From CAYYKK01 sp046351395 (lineage in GTDB: Bacteria > Myxococcota_A > Polyangia > Polyangiales > Polyangiaceae), in NCBI GenBank assembly GCA_046351395.1, contig JAXLYP010000041.1, positions 7,949 to 71,948 on the forward strand: DNA of 64,000 bases, in the 5' to 3' direction. A program made the position numbers and the translations under genes. Below are positions 15,866-27,154 of this stretch, piece after piece. The notes beneath the pieces are model-generated. The model made no database searches. It was given only the letters and a program-made list of their open reading frames with translations, and had not been told where the DNA came from. How positions within the stretch are numbered: the stretch's first letter is position 1; every line of letters begins with the position of its first letter.

Positions 15866-18700
15866 CTATTTTTCAGGCCGGAGGACGCCCACGAGGAGCT
15901 CGCTCGACTTGAGGTACTTCTTCGCGGCGGCCTGGATCCGGTCCGAGGTGATCTTCTCGTTCCACGTGTCGAAGTCGTTGATGATCTTCGGGTCGTCGCC
16001 GAACGCGTAGACCTCGGTGAGCGCCGAGAGCCAATAGCCGTCCTCCTTCACGGCCGTCTCGTGGCTGCGCTTGCGGGCCTCCTTCATCTTGTTGATCAGC
16101 TCCGCGTCCGCGCCGCTCTTCTGGATCGCGGCGATCTCGTCGAGGACGGCTTGCTTGAGCTTGTCGACGTTGTCCGGCGCGCAGCCGAAGTCGATCTCGA
16201 TGGAGGACTCGGCGTGCGGCCTGCGATCGACGCCGCCGCTCACGTGGACGCCGTAGACGTTCCCCATCTCCTGGCGCAGCACCTCGCGCAGGCGCCTTCG
16301 GAGCGTCTCGGTGAGCATGCCCACGTCGTTCTCCGCGTCCCGGGACCACGGCTCGGCGCCCTTGAAGATCATCTCGACGGTCGCCTTCGGCTCCGTGCCC
16401 TTCTCGACGATCTTCGTCTGCGCGCCCGCCGGGTAGCTCACCTTCGGGTCCTTCCACTTCTCGGCGCGCTTCGTCGAGGGGAGGCTCGCGAGGTACGTCT
16501 CGGTCAGGCCCTTGAGCGTGTCGAGATCGATCGTCCCCACGAACACGAACGTGAAGCCGGACGCGTCCGCGAAGCGGTCCTTGTAGAAGGCGAACGCCTT
16601 GTCGACGTCGATCTTCGTGTACGTGTCCGACGTGGTGGGCTGGCGCCGTGGGTGATTCTGGCGCTCGAAGAGGAGCATCGCGTCCCCGAAGACGCGCGAC
16701 GGCGAGAGCGACGCGTCCTTCGCAGCGGCAATCTCCCGCGCACGCCACGCCTCGATCGCCTGGTCGTCGCGGCGCGGCGCCGTGAACGCGAGGTAGGTGA
16801 GCTGCATCATCGTCTCGAGATCCGCCTTCGACGACCGGCCCTTCACGCCCTCGTCGAGCTCCCCGATGAACGGCGCGATCGTCGCGAACTTGTCGCTCAT
16901 GGCCTTTCGGAGCTGCGGCAGGTCGTACGGCCCGACGCCGCCGAGGCTCACGACGGAGGTGGCGAAGCGCGCCGACACGTAGTCCGCGTCGCTCGCGAGC
17001 GACGTGCCGCCGCTCGCGAAGGCGACCATCTGGATCGAGTCGTTCGCGAACTCCGTCGGCTTCACGACGACGCGCGCACCGTTCGAGAGCGTCCACTCGG
17101 TGACGCCCACGTCGGCGATCTTCTTCTCGCTCTTCACGCTGCCCTTCGCGGGCGGGCTCTTCATGAGCGGCTCGGTGGGGATCTCGTCGACGTACGCGGT
17201 CACGTCGCGGCCCGCGACGTCCTTCGCGAGGGCGAGCACCGACTCCTTCGTGGGCTTCTCCATCGAGGGCGGCCCGGACACGGTGATGACACGGCTCCCG
17301 GCCGCGAACGCCTGGGCCATCTGGTTCAGCTCCGCGAGCTCGAGCGTCGGCAAGAGCTTCTTCGCGAGGTCGCGCTCCGCCTCGATCCCCGGCATCGCCT
17401 CGGCCTGGAGGAAGTTTCGCGTGATCTCCCGCGCGAGCGCCGTGGAGTTCGCCTTCTCACGCTCGATCGCCGCCTGCTCGAAGAGCCGCATCATCCCCGT
17501 CCTCGCGCGATCGAGCTCGGTCTGCGTGAACCCGTGCTTCTCGACGCGGAGCACCTCCTCGAGCATCGCGGACGCGCCGCGCAGCACGCCGTCCTCCTTC
17601 ACGTTCGCGTGGAGGGCGAACGCGTCCTCGGTCCGCACGATCGTGCGCGTGGCGACGCTCGCCCCGAGGAACGGGGCGTTCACGTCGCGCGTGAGCTCCT
17701 CGAGGCGCGCGTTGAGCATTTGCCCGTAGAGCTGCTCCGCGAGGCCGCGGCGGTAGTCCTTCTCGCTCGCCTCGGGCCGGTGCGGCAGCTCGCTCAGGAT
17801 GGTGATCTCGGTGCCCGTGAGCTCCGGATCCGTCTCGATGCTGACGCGCGTCTCGGCGCTCGCGGGGACCTCGACGGCGGGGCGGGGGCGCGGGTTCTCG
17901 GCCCTCTTTTGCGAGCCGAACTCCGACTTGATCTTCGCCTCGACCTCCTTCGCGTCGAAGTCGCCGACGGCGACGACGCTCATGAGATCCGGCCGGTACC
18001 AGTCCTTGTAGAACCGCGTCACCGCGTCGCGAGGTGCCTTCTCGATGATCTCGGGCTTGCCGATCGTGATCCGCTCGCCGTACTTCGGTCCGAGGACGGT
18101 CGTCGCCTGCTTGTCGAACACGCGCATCCCGGCGCCGCGGCCGAGGCGCCACTCCTCGAGGACGACGCCGCGCTCGCGCTCGAGCTCCTTCGCGTCGAAC
18201 GTCACCGCCTCGCTCCAGTCCCGGAGGATCTGGAGGGACGTGTCGATCTGCCCGTCCTGATCCGTCGGGATCTGGAGCATGTAGATCGTCTCGTCGAAGC
18301 TCGTGCTCGCGTTCAGATCCGCGCCGAAGCGCATGCCCGACTTCTCCATGAACGAGACGATGTCCTGCTTCGGGAAGCGCTTCGTGCCCTGGAAGGCCAT
18401 GTGCTCCACGAGGTGCGCGAGCCCGCGCTGATCGTCGTCCTCGAGCACCGATCCCGCGTTCACGACGAGCCACATCTGCGCGCGCTTCTCGGGCTTCTTG
18501 TTCGGCAGCACGTAGTAGGTGAGGCCGCTCTCGAGCGTGCCCTTCGTGATGCGCGCGTCGAGCGGGAGCGGCGGCTCCGCGGGAGGCGCGACGACGCCGG
18601 TGGACGCGGACGCCGAGGGCACGGGCGTGTGCGGGGTCGCGCCGCCGCAGGCCACAGAGAGCGCGAGTCCGAGGAGCGCGAGGGAGCGCCAGAGCTTCAT
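15866..18700 (-). CDS. M16 family zinc metallopeptidase, lipoprotein (two-domain)
   Basis: A 944-residue protein starting at ATG 18700 (MKLWRSL); an in-frame ATG six codons earlier lacks support. The signal peptide ends in a lipobox (LGLALSVACGG), so it is a lipoprotein facing the periplasm or outer membrane. The inverted zinc motif HLVEH (HxxEH) is near residue 95, with the distal glutamate region about 75 residues later. A second M16 domain without the zinc motif fills the C-terminal half (residues about 510-940), as in pitrilysin/PqqL-type peptidases. It degrades peptides in the envelope. It is convergent with the LysR gene. Confidence 0.93.
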   Translation of the reverse strand: MKLWRSLALLGLALSVACGGATPHTPVPSASASTGVVAPPAEPPLPLDARITKGTLESGLTYYVLPNKKPEKRAQMWLVVNAGSVLEDDDQRGLAHLVEHMAFQGTKRFPKQDIVSFMEKSGMRFGADLNASTSFDETIYMLQIPTDQDGQIDTSLQILRDWSEAVTFDAKELERERGVVLEEWRLGRGAGMRVFDKQATTVLGPKYGERITIGKPEIIEKAPRDAVTRFYKDWYRPDLMSVVAVGDFDAKEVEAKIKSEFGSQKRAENPRPRPAVEVPASAETRVSIETDPELTGTEITILSELPHRPEASEKDYRRGLAEQLYGQMLNARLEELTRDVNAPFLGASVATRTIVRTEDAFALHANVKEDGVLRGASAMLEEVLRVEKHGFTQTELDRARTGMMRLFEQAAIEREKANSTALAREITRNFLQAEAMPGIEAERDLAKKLLPTLELAELNQMAQAFAAGSRVITVSGPPSMEKPTKESVLALAKDVAGRDVTAYVDEIPTEPLMKSPPAKGSVKSEKKIADVGVTEWTLSNGARVVVKPTEFANDSIQMVAFASGGTSLASDADYVSARFATSVVSLGGVGPYDLPQLRKAMSDKFATIAPFIGELDEGVKGRSSKADLETMMQLTYLAFTAPRRDDQAIEAWRAREIAAAKDASLSPSRVFGDAMLLFERQNHPRRQPTTSDTYTKIDVDKAFAFYKDRFADASGFTFVFVGTIDLDTLKGLTETYLASLPSTKRAEKWKDPKVSYPAGAQTKIVEKGTEPKATVEMIFKGAEPWSRDAENDVGMLTETLRRRLREVLRQEMGNVYGVHVSGGVDRRPHAESSIEIDFGCAPDNVDKLKQAVLDEIAAIQKSGADAELINKMKEARKRSHETAVKEDGYWLSALTEVYAFGDDPKIINDFDTWNEKITSDRIQAAAKKYLKSSELLVGVLRPEK

Positions 18701-18758
18701 GGAAGAGCGCTCTATCACGCCCGCGCGATCGCGCGAGCCGCGCTAGGATGGAAAGCCG

Positions 18759-19325
18759 ATGGGCGATCCCGCGAGCAAGAGAGCCACACTCGCCGATCTC
18801 GACGCGCTACCGCCTTCGGTCGCGGGGGAGCTCATCCAGGGGGTGCTCCACACGATGACGCGGCCCCGCGCCCGCCATCGGAGCGCGGGCACGATCCTCG
18901 CGGGGGACATCAACGGCCCCTATCAGCGGGGTCGGGGTGGCCCGGGCGGATGGTGGATCCTCGGCGAGTCGGGCATCCAGCACCTCGCGCTCGACGTCGA
19001 GGAGATCTCGCCCGAGGTCGCGGGGTGGCGCCGTGAGCGGATGCCGGAGCTCCCCGACGAGAAATCGATCGGCGTCGTGCCCGACTGGGTCTGCGAGGTC
19101 CTCTCGCGGACGACGCGCGTTCACGACTTGAAGCTGAAGCGACCGCTCTACGCGCGCATGGGCGTAACGTGGATGTGGATCGTCGACGTCGCGGCGAAGA
19201 CGCTCGTCGCGAGCCGGAACGTCGACGGGAAATGGCTCGAGCTCGCGACGTACTCGGACGACGATGTCGTTCGCATCGAGCCGTTCGACGCGATCGACAT
19301 CCACCTCGCGGATCTCTGGGGCTGA
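18759..19325 (+). CDS. Uma2 family (PD-(D/E)xK nuclease-like) protein
   Basis: A 188-residue protein. The Uma2 signature is clear: GELIQGVLH near residue 25, then PDWVCEVLSRTTRVHDLKLKRPLYA and GVTWMWIVD, which hold the putative Asp, Glu and Lys of a restriction-endonuclease fold. These proteins are abundant in myxobacteria and cyanobacteria, and their target is unknown. It is transcribed divergently from the M16 peptidase lipoprotein. Confidence 0.9.
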   Translation: MGDPASKRATLADLDALPPSVAGELIQGVLHTMTRPRARHRSAGTILAGDINGPYQRGRGGPGGWWILGESGIQHLALDVEEISPEVAGWRRERMPELPDEKSIGVVPDWVCEVLSRTTRVHDLKLKRPLYARMGVTWMWIVDVAAKTLVASRNVDGKWLELATYSDDDVVRIEPFDAIDIHLADLWG

Positions 19326-19359
19326 GCGGGGTCGGGCTCGGCGGGACGATCCGCGCGTG

Positions 19360-20295
19360 TCAGGGCATCCCCTTCACGAGCCAACCCACGACGGCGGTCA
19401 CCTCGGTCTCCGTGCCGCTCGCCTTCGCGACCACCTTCGTGCCGCTCGCCTTCACGTCGACCGTCCCGAGGATGTTCTGCAGCTCCGTCGGCCCCCGCCC
19501 CGTGGCGAGGTTCTTGAGGGCGCCCGCGCCCTTCTCGATCATCTCCGCCTTGCTCTGGCTGCCGACCTCGATCGTCACCTTCGCGTCGAACGAGCCCGAC
19601 TTGTAGACGATCGACGCGACGCCTCCGTCCAGGCTCAAGCCGCTCTGTGAGAAGGATCGCGTCGTCGCGACCATCGCGAGCGCGTTCGGATCGGCCATGC
19701 CGATCCAGCTCGTCATCGCTTTGTTCGTGGCGAGCGCTCCCGCGCCGCCCGTGAACCTCGCGAGCAGCGGCTCGTCCTTCGGATCCCGCGTGATCGCGAG
19801 GACGCCGCCCGTCAACCAGGCGAAGTAGAACGTCCCCTTCGAGGTCGTGACCGTGTACTCGTTGCCGCTCTTCGACGTCGTGAGGGTCTCGCCCTTCTGC
19901 TTCGCGATCGACACGAGGCAGCTCGTGAAGCTCGACTCGGTGATGTTCACGCCGATGAACGCCGCGCCGTCCTTGTTCGCGTCGATGGCGAGCGTGACGT
20001 CGTCGATGGCGGTGATCGGGTCGAAGCCGCACGTCTTCTTGATGTCGTCGAGCCCCGTCTGCTTCCCGCTCATCGAGAGCAGCGTCGGGATCGTCGACGA
20101 GTAGAGCTTCGTGCTCCGGGCGATCGCCGCGTCGAGGCTCGCGACGACCGTGACGTCCGCGGGCAGGCTCGCGACGGCGACGGGCAACGACTTGTTCGCG
20201 GCGAGCGCCGGGGTCGCCACCGCGCACGCTGCGACGAGCCCCGCTCCGCCGATCGCCCACGCCGCGTGCCTGCTGGAAAGACTCCCCTGCGCCAT
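19360..20295 (-). CDS. Exported protein of unknown function
   Basis: A 311-residue protein starting at ATG 20295. The signal peptide AWAIGGAGLVAACAVATPALA has a standard signal peptidase I site; an AAC before it could also make a weak lipobox. The mature part is a Ser/Thr/Ala-rich fold with two similar halves (LPADVTVVASLDAAIARS near the front, then LAMVATTRSFSQSGL), reminiscent of periplasmic proteins that report per-residue 'energy' values, but no family is recognised. Two Cys (KKTCGFD, TSCLVS) could form a disulphide. Divergent from prkA with 94 bp between starts. Confidence 0.75.
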   Translation of the reverse strand: MAQGSLSSRHAAWAIGGAGLVAACAVATPALAANKSLPVAVASLPADVTVVASLDAAIARSTKLYSSTIPTLLSMSGKQTGLDDIKKTCGFDPITAIDDVTLAIDANKDGAAFIGVNITESSFTSCLVSIAKQKGETLTTSKSGNEYTVTTSKGTFYFAWLTGGVLAITRDPKDEPLLARFTGGAGALATNKAMTSWIGMADPNALAMVATTRSFSQSGLSLDGGVASIVYKSGSFDAKVTIEVGSQSKAEMIEKGAGALKNLATGRGPTELQNILGTVDVKASGTKVVAKASGTETEVTAVVGWLVKGMP

Positions 20296-20389
20296 GGTCC
20301 GGAAGCCTAGCGCGCGCGGAAGAGCTTGCACCTCGCGCGACGCTTTTTGGGCGCGGACAGGCGGCCCGCTTCGGCTACGCTCTCGTGCA

Positions 20390-22424
<2,035 letters not shown>

Positions 22425-22447
<23 letters not shown>

Positions 22448-23393
22448 ATCGACTCGCAGTCGGATCGGGGCCCCGCTCGTCGTCGCGGGGCTCGGATCGT
22501 CTCTCGGGGGGTGCTCGCTGCTGTTCGGCGTCGACGACCTGCAGACCGGCGCGGCGACGGGCGGTGGGGGCTCGTCGACGTCGACGAGCCAGTCGAGCCA
22601 CGGGGTCACGTCGACCACGGCGAATTCGAGCGTCGCCTCGACGACGGGGAGCGCACCGGCGAGCAGCAGCAGCGGAGGCGTGCCCGACCCGTATCGCGAC
22701 GCGGTCCTCGCGGACGGCCCCGTGCTCTATCTTCGGTTCGAGGAGACCGCGGCGGACATGCTGTTCGACGAGGTGTCGCAGTCCGCGGTGGGCGCGTACG
22801 CGACGAGCGGCGTGGCGATCGGCGCGCCCGGGATCCAGGGAGCGACGGGCACCGCGGCGCTCTTCACGGGCGGTCGCGCGCTCGTGGACGACACGGCGTC
22901 GCTCGACTTCGTCGGCACCGCTCCGTACACGCTCGAGGCGTGGATCGACGCCACCCCGAACGCGATGACGATGGACTACTACGGGCGGATCATCGCGAAG
23001 GAGGAGTTCAACGGCGGCGCGAACCGCCAGGGCTACAACCTCCTCTACGAGCGCGCCATGGGTGACCCGAACGGCTCGATCATCACCGAGCGGTGGAACG
23101 TCACGGGCGTCGGCGCCAACAAGACCCCTTTCAAGATGAACGAGGGCTCGTACCACCACGTCGTCTCCACGTTCGATGGCGCGGTGCTCCGCCTCTACGT
23201 CGACGGAGCGTTCGTCGCGCAGAACTCGGGGATCGTGCCCCTGCTCGACCTCGTCGACCCGGTCGCGATCGGCTCCCTCCCGGACACGGGCTCGCCGTTC
23301 CTCGGTGCGATCGACGAGGTCGCGATCTATGCCAAAGCGCTGGGCGCGCCGGAGATCGCGAAGCACTTCGCCATCGGCTCGACGGCGCCCTGA
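22425..23393 (+). CDS. LamG-like domain lipoprotein
   Basis: A 322-residue protein. Its ATG lies inside the end of prkA, a 23-bp overlap. The signal sequence ends in a lipobox (SSLGGC), followed by a Ser/Thr/Gly linker to about residue 85. The rest is a concanavalin-like LamG fold: PVLYLRFEE, then YTLEAWIDA, YHHVVSTFDGAVLRLYVDGAFV and FLGAIDEVAIYAKAL. LamG domains bind glycans or proteins at the cell surface. The overlap suggests translational coupling with prkA, but a functional link is not known. Confidence 0.85.
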
Positions 23394-23447
23394 CGCGCGA
23401 TCCGAGGCCCGCGGGTTCGGATCGCGCGTGCGCGGTGGACGCCGCGC

Positions 23448-26400
23448 TCAGTACGTGAAGTTGAGCCGTACCTGATCGATCGACCCCGTGTCGAAGGTCG
23501 CCGAGTCGCCCACGCAGAGCTGCCAGGTGCCCGCGGCGGTCTGACCGTTGAACGAGGCGAGCGTCCCCGGCGCCGCCGCGCCCGGGTTCGGGTTGTACGA
23601 GCAGAGGCCGTCGTTCTGGCACACGTTCACGGCGCTGCCGCCGGCGCCCATGTTCTCGGCGCTCGTCGCCGCGCCCGTCGCGAACGTGATGGGGAACCCG
23701 TTGACGAGGTTGCCGCTGTTGTTGCCGTCGTCGACTCCGTCGTCCGCGAACTCCACGAAGCCGGGGAGGCTCATGAGCGTCACCACGGTCCCGGCAGGCG
23801 AGCGGAGCTTGATGGTGAGGTCGCCCACCCACGTGTGGTTCATCCCGAGCAACACCGTGAGGTTCGAGATGGTCTGGTTGCACCCCGTCACCGCGCTCAC
23901 CGGCAGGCTCACGCACGCCATCGAGGCGAGCGTGCCGTTGTAGCCGTCGTCCGGGATCGCGAGGTTCAGGCCCGGGCCCGACTGGACCGATCGCGAGGTC
24001 TCGCAGGTGCAGCCCGAGCTGCAGCCATCTCCGTTCGCGACGTTGTTGTCGTCGCACTGCTCCCCGCTGGTGATGACGCCGTTGCCGCAGACGCTCACCG
24101 GCGTGCAGACGCCGCCCGAGCAGAGGCCGGAGACGCAGTCGGCGTTGACCATGCACATCTTGGTGTTCGCGCATTTCGTGCAGCTCGCGCCGCCGCAGTC
24201 CACGTCCGTCTCGGTGCCGTTCTTCACGAGGTCGGAGCAATTCGGCGTTTGGCAGATCCCGCCGTTGCAGACGCCGCTCAAGCAGTCGGTCGCGATCGCG
24301 CACATCTTCCCGTTCATGCACTTGTTCATGCACGTCGAGCCGCAGTCGATGTCCGTCTCGGTGCCGTTCTTCACGCCGTCGGAGCAGGAGGGCGCCTGGC
24401 AGATCCCCGCGGTGCAGACGCCGTTGATGCAGTCCGTGCCCGCGAGGCACATCTTGGTGTTTGCGCACTTCGGGCACGACGCCCCGCCGCAGTCGACGTC
24501 CGTCTCGGTGCCGTTCTTGATCGCGTCGGTGCAGGTCGCGTTCGTGCAGACGCTCGCGACGCAGACGTTCGAGAGGCAGTCGGTGTTCGACATGCACATC
24601 TTGCCGAGCGCGCACTTCGGGCAGGACGGGCTGCCGCAGTCGATGTCCGTCTCGCTGCCGTCCTTCGCGTTGTCCGCGCACGACTGGCAGCCGCCGGAGC
24701 CGTTGCACGCGAAGGCGCCGATGCACTCGCCGTCGGGATCGCCGTTGTTGGCGATGTTCCCGCAGACGCCGTCCGTGCCCGTGCCCTTCTTCGCGGCGCT
24801 GCACGCTTGGCAGAGGCTGTTGCACGTCGAGTTGCAGCACGTCCCGTCGACGCAGTGGTTGTTCAGGCACTCCCCGTTCGCCGCGCAGCCCGCGCCGTCC
24901 GCCTTCACGCAGCCGCCGGCCCCGTCGCACACGTTCTGGCCGGAGCACGTGCCCACGTCCGCCTGGCCGCTCGGGACGTTCGCGCACGCGCCGAGCGACC
25001 CCGCGACGTTGCACGCCTGGCAGGTGCCGCACGACGCGCAGCCGCAGCAGACGCCGTCGACGCAGTTGTTGCTCACGCACTGCTTCGCGAGCGAGCACGA
25101 GGCGCCGTCCGCCTGCTTCGGGATGCACTGACTCGTGAACGTGCAGAAGTTGCCCGCCGCGCAGTCCGCGTCTCCCAAGCAGGACGAGAGGCACGTTCCG
25201 GTGACGCCGTTGCAGATGTATCCGTTGCAGCTCATGGAGCCGGAGTCGACGCACGCGCCCATGCCGTTGCAGCTGTCGGCGGGGCTGAACGTCGAGCCGA
25301 CGCAGGACGAGGGCGCGCACTGGGTCGACGCGGGGTAGAAGGCGCACGCGCCGGCGCCGTCGCACGTGCCGGTCGTCCCGCACGTGGTGGACGCGGTCGT
25401 CGCGCACTCGTTGTCCGGGTCGCTCCCGGTCCCGAGTGGCTCACACACGCCGTCGAGTCCCTGCCCCTTCTTGGCCGCGGAGCAGGCGCTGCACGTCCCG
25501 GCGCAGGCCGTGTCGCAGCAGACACCGTCCGCGCAGCTTCCGCTCGTGCACTGCGAGGCTCCGCCGCAGGTCGCGCCGTCCGCCTTGTCCGGCGTGCACT
25601 TCGAGGTGGCGGAGTCGCAGAAGGAGGACGCGGGGCAGTTCGCGTCGGAGCCGCACGCCGCGCAGACCCCGGAGGAGCAGAACCCGCTCACGCAGTCCCC
25701 TGCGACGCCGCATGTCTGTCCGTTGCCGCAGGCGCCGCACGTGCCTCCGCAGTCGACGCCGGTCTCGCTGCCGTCCTTCATGCCGTCCATGCAGCTCGGC
25801 GAGACGCACACGAAGTTGTCGTTCGAGGTGTCGCAGACCTCGCCGTTCGTGCACGACGCGTTGGAGATGCACTCGACGCACGTCGCGGCCTTCGACCCGG
25901 AGCCACAGACCTTGCCGCCGTTCGTCGCGCAGGCCGTCCCCGGCATGACGGTGACGGGCGTGTTCACGCCGGCGACGCACGTGTCGAGCGTGCAGTCGTT
26001 GCCGTCGTCGAGCGGGTCGTCGTCGTCCACGGGCTTCGTTCCCCCGGCGCCGTCGCACACGATGAGTTTGCAGTCCCCCGCGGTCTGGCCCGCGCTCGTG
26101 GGCGTGGACTCGGAGACGGGCGTGGTGACGCACTTCCCCGCGGTGCAGGCGGGGATCTCGCACTCGTTCGTCGAGGGAGGGCAGTGGAAGTCGACGTTGG
26201 TGCACTCGACGCAGGCGCCCTTCCCGTCGCACACGATCCCGTCGCTGTCTTTGCAGGACGAGTCCTTCGCCGCGTTGGTCGTCCCGCACGTCCCGTCCGC
26301 GTTGCACTTCGGCGTCGCGCACATCGTCCCGGACGCGGGGCAGTCCTTCACCGGGTCGACGCAGTTGGTTTGGGTCCCCGTGCTCGTCGACGTCATCATC

Positions 26401-26555
26401 CCGCTCGTCGTCGACAGCGTCCCCGTCGTCTGCGAGCCAGCGCCGCCACCCCCCTGAGAGGTGGTCGCCGAGTCATCACAGCCCGAGAGGAGCGCGATCG
26501 CCGCGAACGCGCGCAGGACCCATCCGCTTCGACCGAAAACCGAACGCGTCGCCAT
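23448..26555 (-). CDS. Cys-rich repeat surface lipoprotein with DUF4215 and P-domain
   Basis: A 1,035-residue protein from ATG 26555. The lipobox is ALLSGC near residue 23, then a Ser/Thr/Gly linker. Most of the protein is Cys-rich modules (C.....DG..C, CSACSAAKKGQG), including four tandem 49-residue repeats of the KNGTETDVDCGG type near residues 620-820. A DUF4215 module (CGNGVITSGEQCDDNN) follows. The C-terminal 150 residues look like a proprotein-convertase P-domain (WVGDLTIKLRSPAGTVV, TWQLCVGD, GSIDQVRLNFTY). Such giant disulphide-bonded lipoproteins are typical of Polyangiales surfaces and may serve in adhesion or substrate binding; no enzyme domain is seen. Confidence 0.87.
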   Translation of the reverse strand: MATRSVFGRSGWVLRAFAAIALLSGCDDSATTSQGGGGAGSQTTGTLSTTSGMMTSTSTGTQTNCVDPVKDCPASGTMCATPKCNADGTCGTTNAAKDSSCKDSDGIVCDGKGACVECTNVDFHCPPSTNECEIPACTAGKCVTTPVSESTPTSAGQTAGDCKLIVCDGAGGTKPVDDDDPLDDGNDCTLDTCVAGVNTPVTVMPGTACATNGGKVCGSGSKAATCVECISNASCTNGEVCDTSNDNFVCVSPSCMDGMKDGSETGVDCGGTCGACGNGQTCGVAGDCVSGFCSSGVCAACGSDANCPASSFCDSATSKCTPDKADGATCGGASQCTSGSCADGVCCDTACAGTCSACSAAKKGQGLDGVCEPLGTGSDPDNECATTASTTCGTTGTCDGAGACAFYPASTQCAPSSCVGSTFSPADSCNGMGACVDSGSMSCNGYICNGVTGTCLSSCLGDADCAAGNFCTFTSQCIPKQADGASCSLAKQCVSNNCVDGVCCGCASCGTCQACNVAGSLGACANVPSGQADVGTCSGQNVCDGAGGCVKADGAGCAANGECLNNHCVDGTCCNSTCNSLCQACSAAKKGTGTDGVCGNIANNGDPDGECIGAFACNGSGGCQSCADNAKDGSETDIDCGSPSCPKCALGKMCMSNTDCLSNVCVASVCTNATCTDAIKNGTETDVDCGGASCPKCANTKMCLAGTDCINGVCTAGICQAPSCSDGVKNGTETDIDCGSTCMNKCMNGKMCAIATDCLSGVCNGGICQTPNCSDLVKNGTETDVDCGGASCTKCANTKMCMVNADCVSGLCSGGVCTPVSVCGNGVITSGEQCDDNNVANGDGCSSGCTCETSRSVQSGPGLNLAIPDDGYNGTLASMACVSLPVSAVTGCNQTISNLTVLLGMNHTWVGDLTIKLRSPAGTVVTLMSLPGFVEFADDGVDDGNNSGNLVNGFPITFATGAATSAENMGAGGSAVNVCQNDGLCSYNPNPGAAAPGTLASFNGQTAAGTWQLCVGDSATFDTGSIDQVRLNFTY
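24108..24695 (-). repeat. Coding tandem repeat, four units of 147 bp
   Basis: The phrase GTCCGTCTCG recurs at 24204, 24351, 24498 and 24645, exactly 147 bp apart, matching the 49-residue Cys module of the surrounding lipoprotein. A more diverged fifth copy lies near 25757. The exact period points to recent tandem duplication or gene conversion in the gene. Confidence 0.85.
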
Positions 26556-26849
26556 GGTGACACCTCGAAGCAAAACCCAAGTCGCCGCGCCGACGGGCGT
26601 CGGGCGGTGGAGTCTCGGCGCGTGTGAGCGCGCCCCCATGAAAGAAGGCTACACGACTCGCGCGCGCCATCGAAGTGCGCGGCGAAGCCCTTGCGATCCG
26701 GATCGCCTTCGGCAACGCTTCCGGGGCCCTTCCTCGCCGATCCCCGGCCAAGCAGGGCCCTTCGGGTCGCTCTCTCGCCCGGGCCGCCGCGCGTCGTTCG
26801 CGGGGGCGTGGGGAGGCGCGCCCGGCGTCCCCCTTCGACGAAAGATGCC

Positions 26850-27116
26850 ATGTCGCTGAAGAGCAAGCTGTTTACCGAGGGCATGCGCCTCACGCAGAAC
26901 CCCGCCGTCGCGAAGGTCCTCCAGGACGAGCGGTTCATGAGGCTCGTGGTGCTGGCGATGAGCATGCCGGGCCGCGTCTCCACGTTCAGCGCGGAGCAGA
27001 AGGAGCGCTTCGCCCGCGAGATGGGCCTCGCGACGGCGGATCAGGTGCGCGATCTGCAGCGGACGGTCGCCTCGCTCGAGGACGACGTTCGGCGCCTCGA
27101 GCGCGAACGACGCTAG
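26850..27116 (+). CDS. Small coiled-coil protein (phasin-like size)
   Basis: An 88-residue protein beginning MSLKSKLFTEGMRLTQ. The second half is strongly heptad-like (VRDLQRTVASLEDDVRRLERERR), so it probably forms a coiled coil. It is cytoplasmic and very basic at the C-terminus. Small proteins with an N-terminal amphipathic part and C-terminal coiled coil are frequent in myxobacteria. The exact role is unknown; granule-associated or scaffold roles are only guesses. The adjacent genes are unrelated lipoproteins on the other strand. Confidence 0.75.
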   Translation: MSLKSKLFTEGMRLTQNPAVAKVLQDERFMRLVVLAMSMPGRVSTFSAEQKERFAREMGLATADQVRDLQRTVASLEDDVRRLERERR

Positions 27117-27154
27117 AGCACGTCGACCGAGCAGCGGCGGTGCGCGCAGTCCCT

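Noticed and set aside
16061..19036. A roughly 990-codon open frame on the plus strand
   Set aside because: It lies antisense to the M16 peptidase, which has a lipobox and zinc motif. The open frame is a codon-composition artefact.
24108..24695. Regular 147-bp repeats that could suggest a CRISPR array
   Set aside because: The repeats are in-frame 49-residue coding modules; there is no short repeat with unique spacers and no cas gene.
23835..26627. Long plus-strand frame opposite the Cys-rich lipoprotein
   Set aside because: Repetitive Ala/Arg/Val composition mirrors the Cys-rich repeats on the other strand; no start signal or domain.
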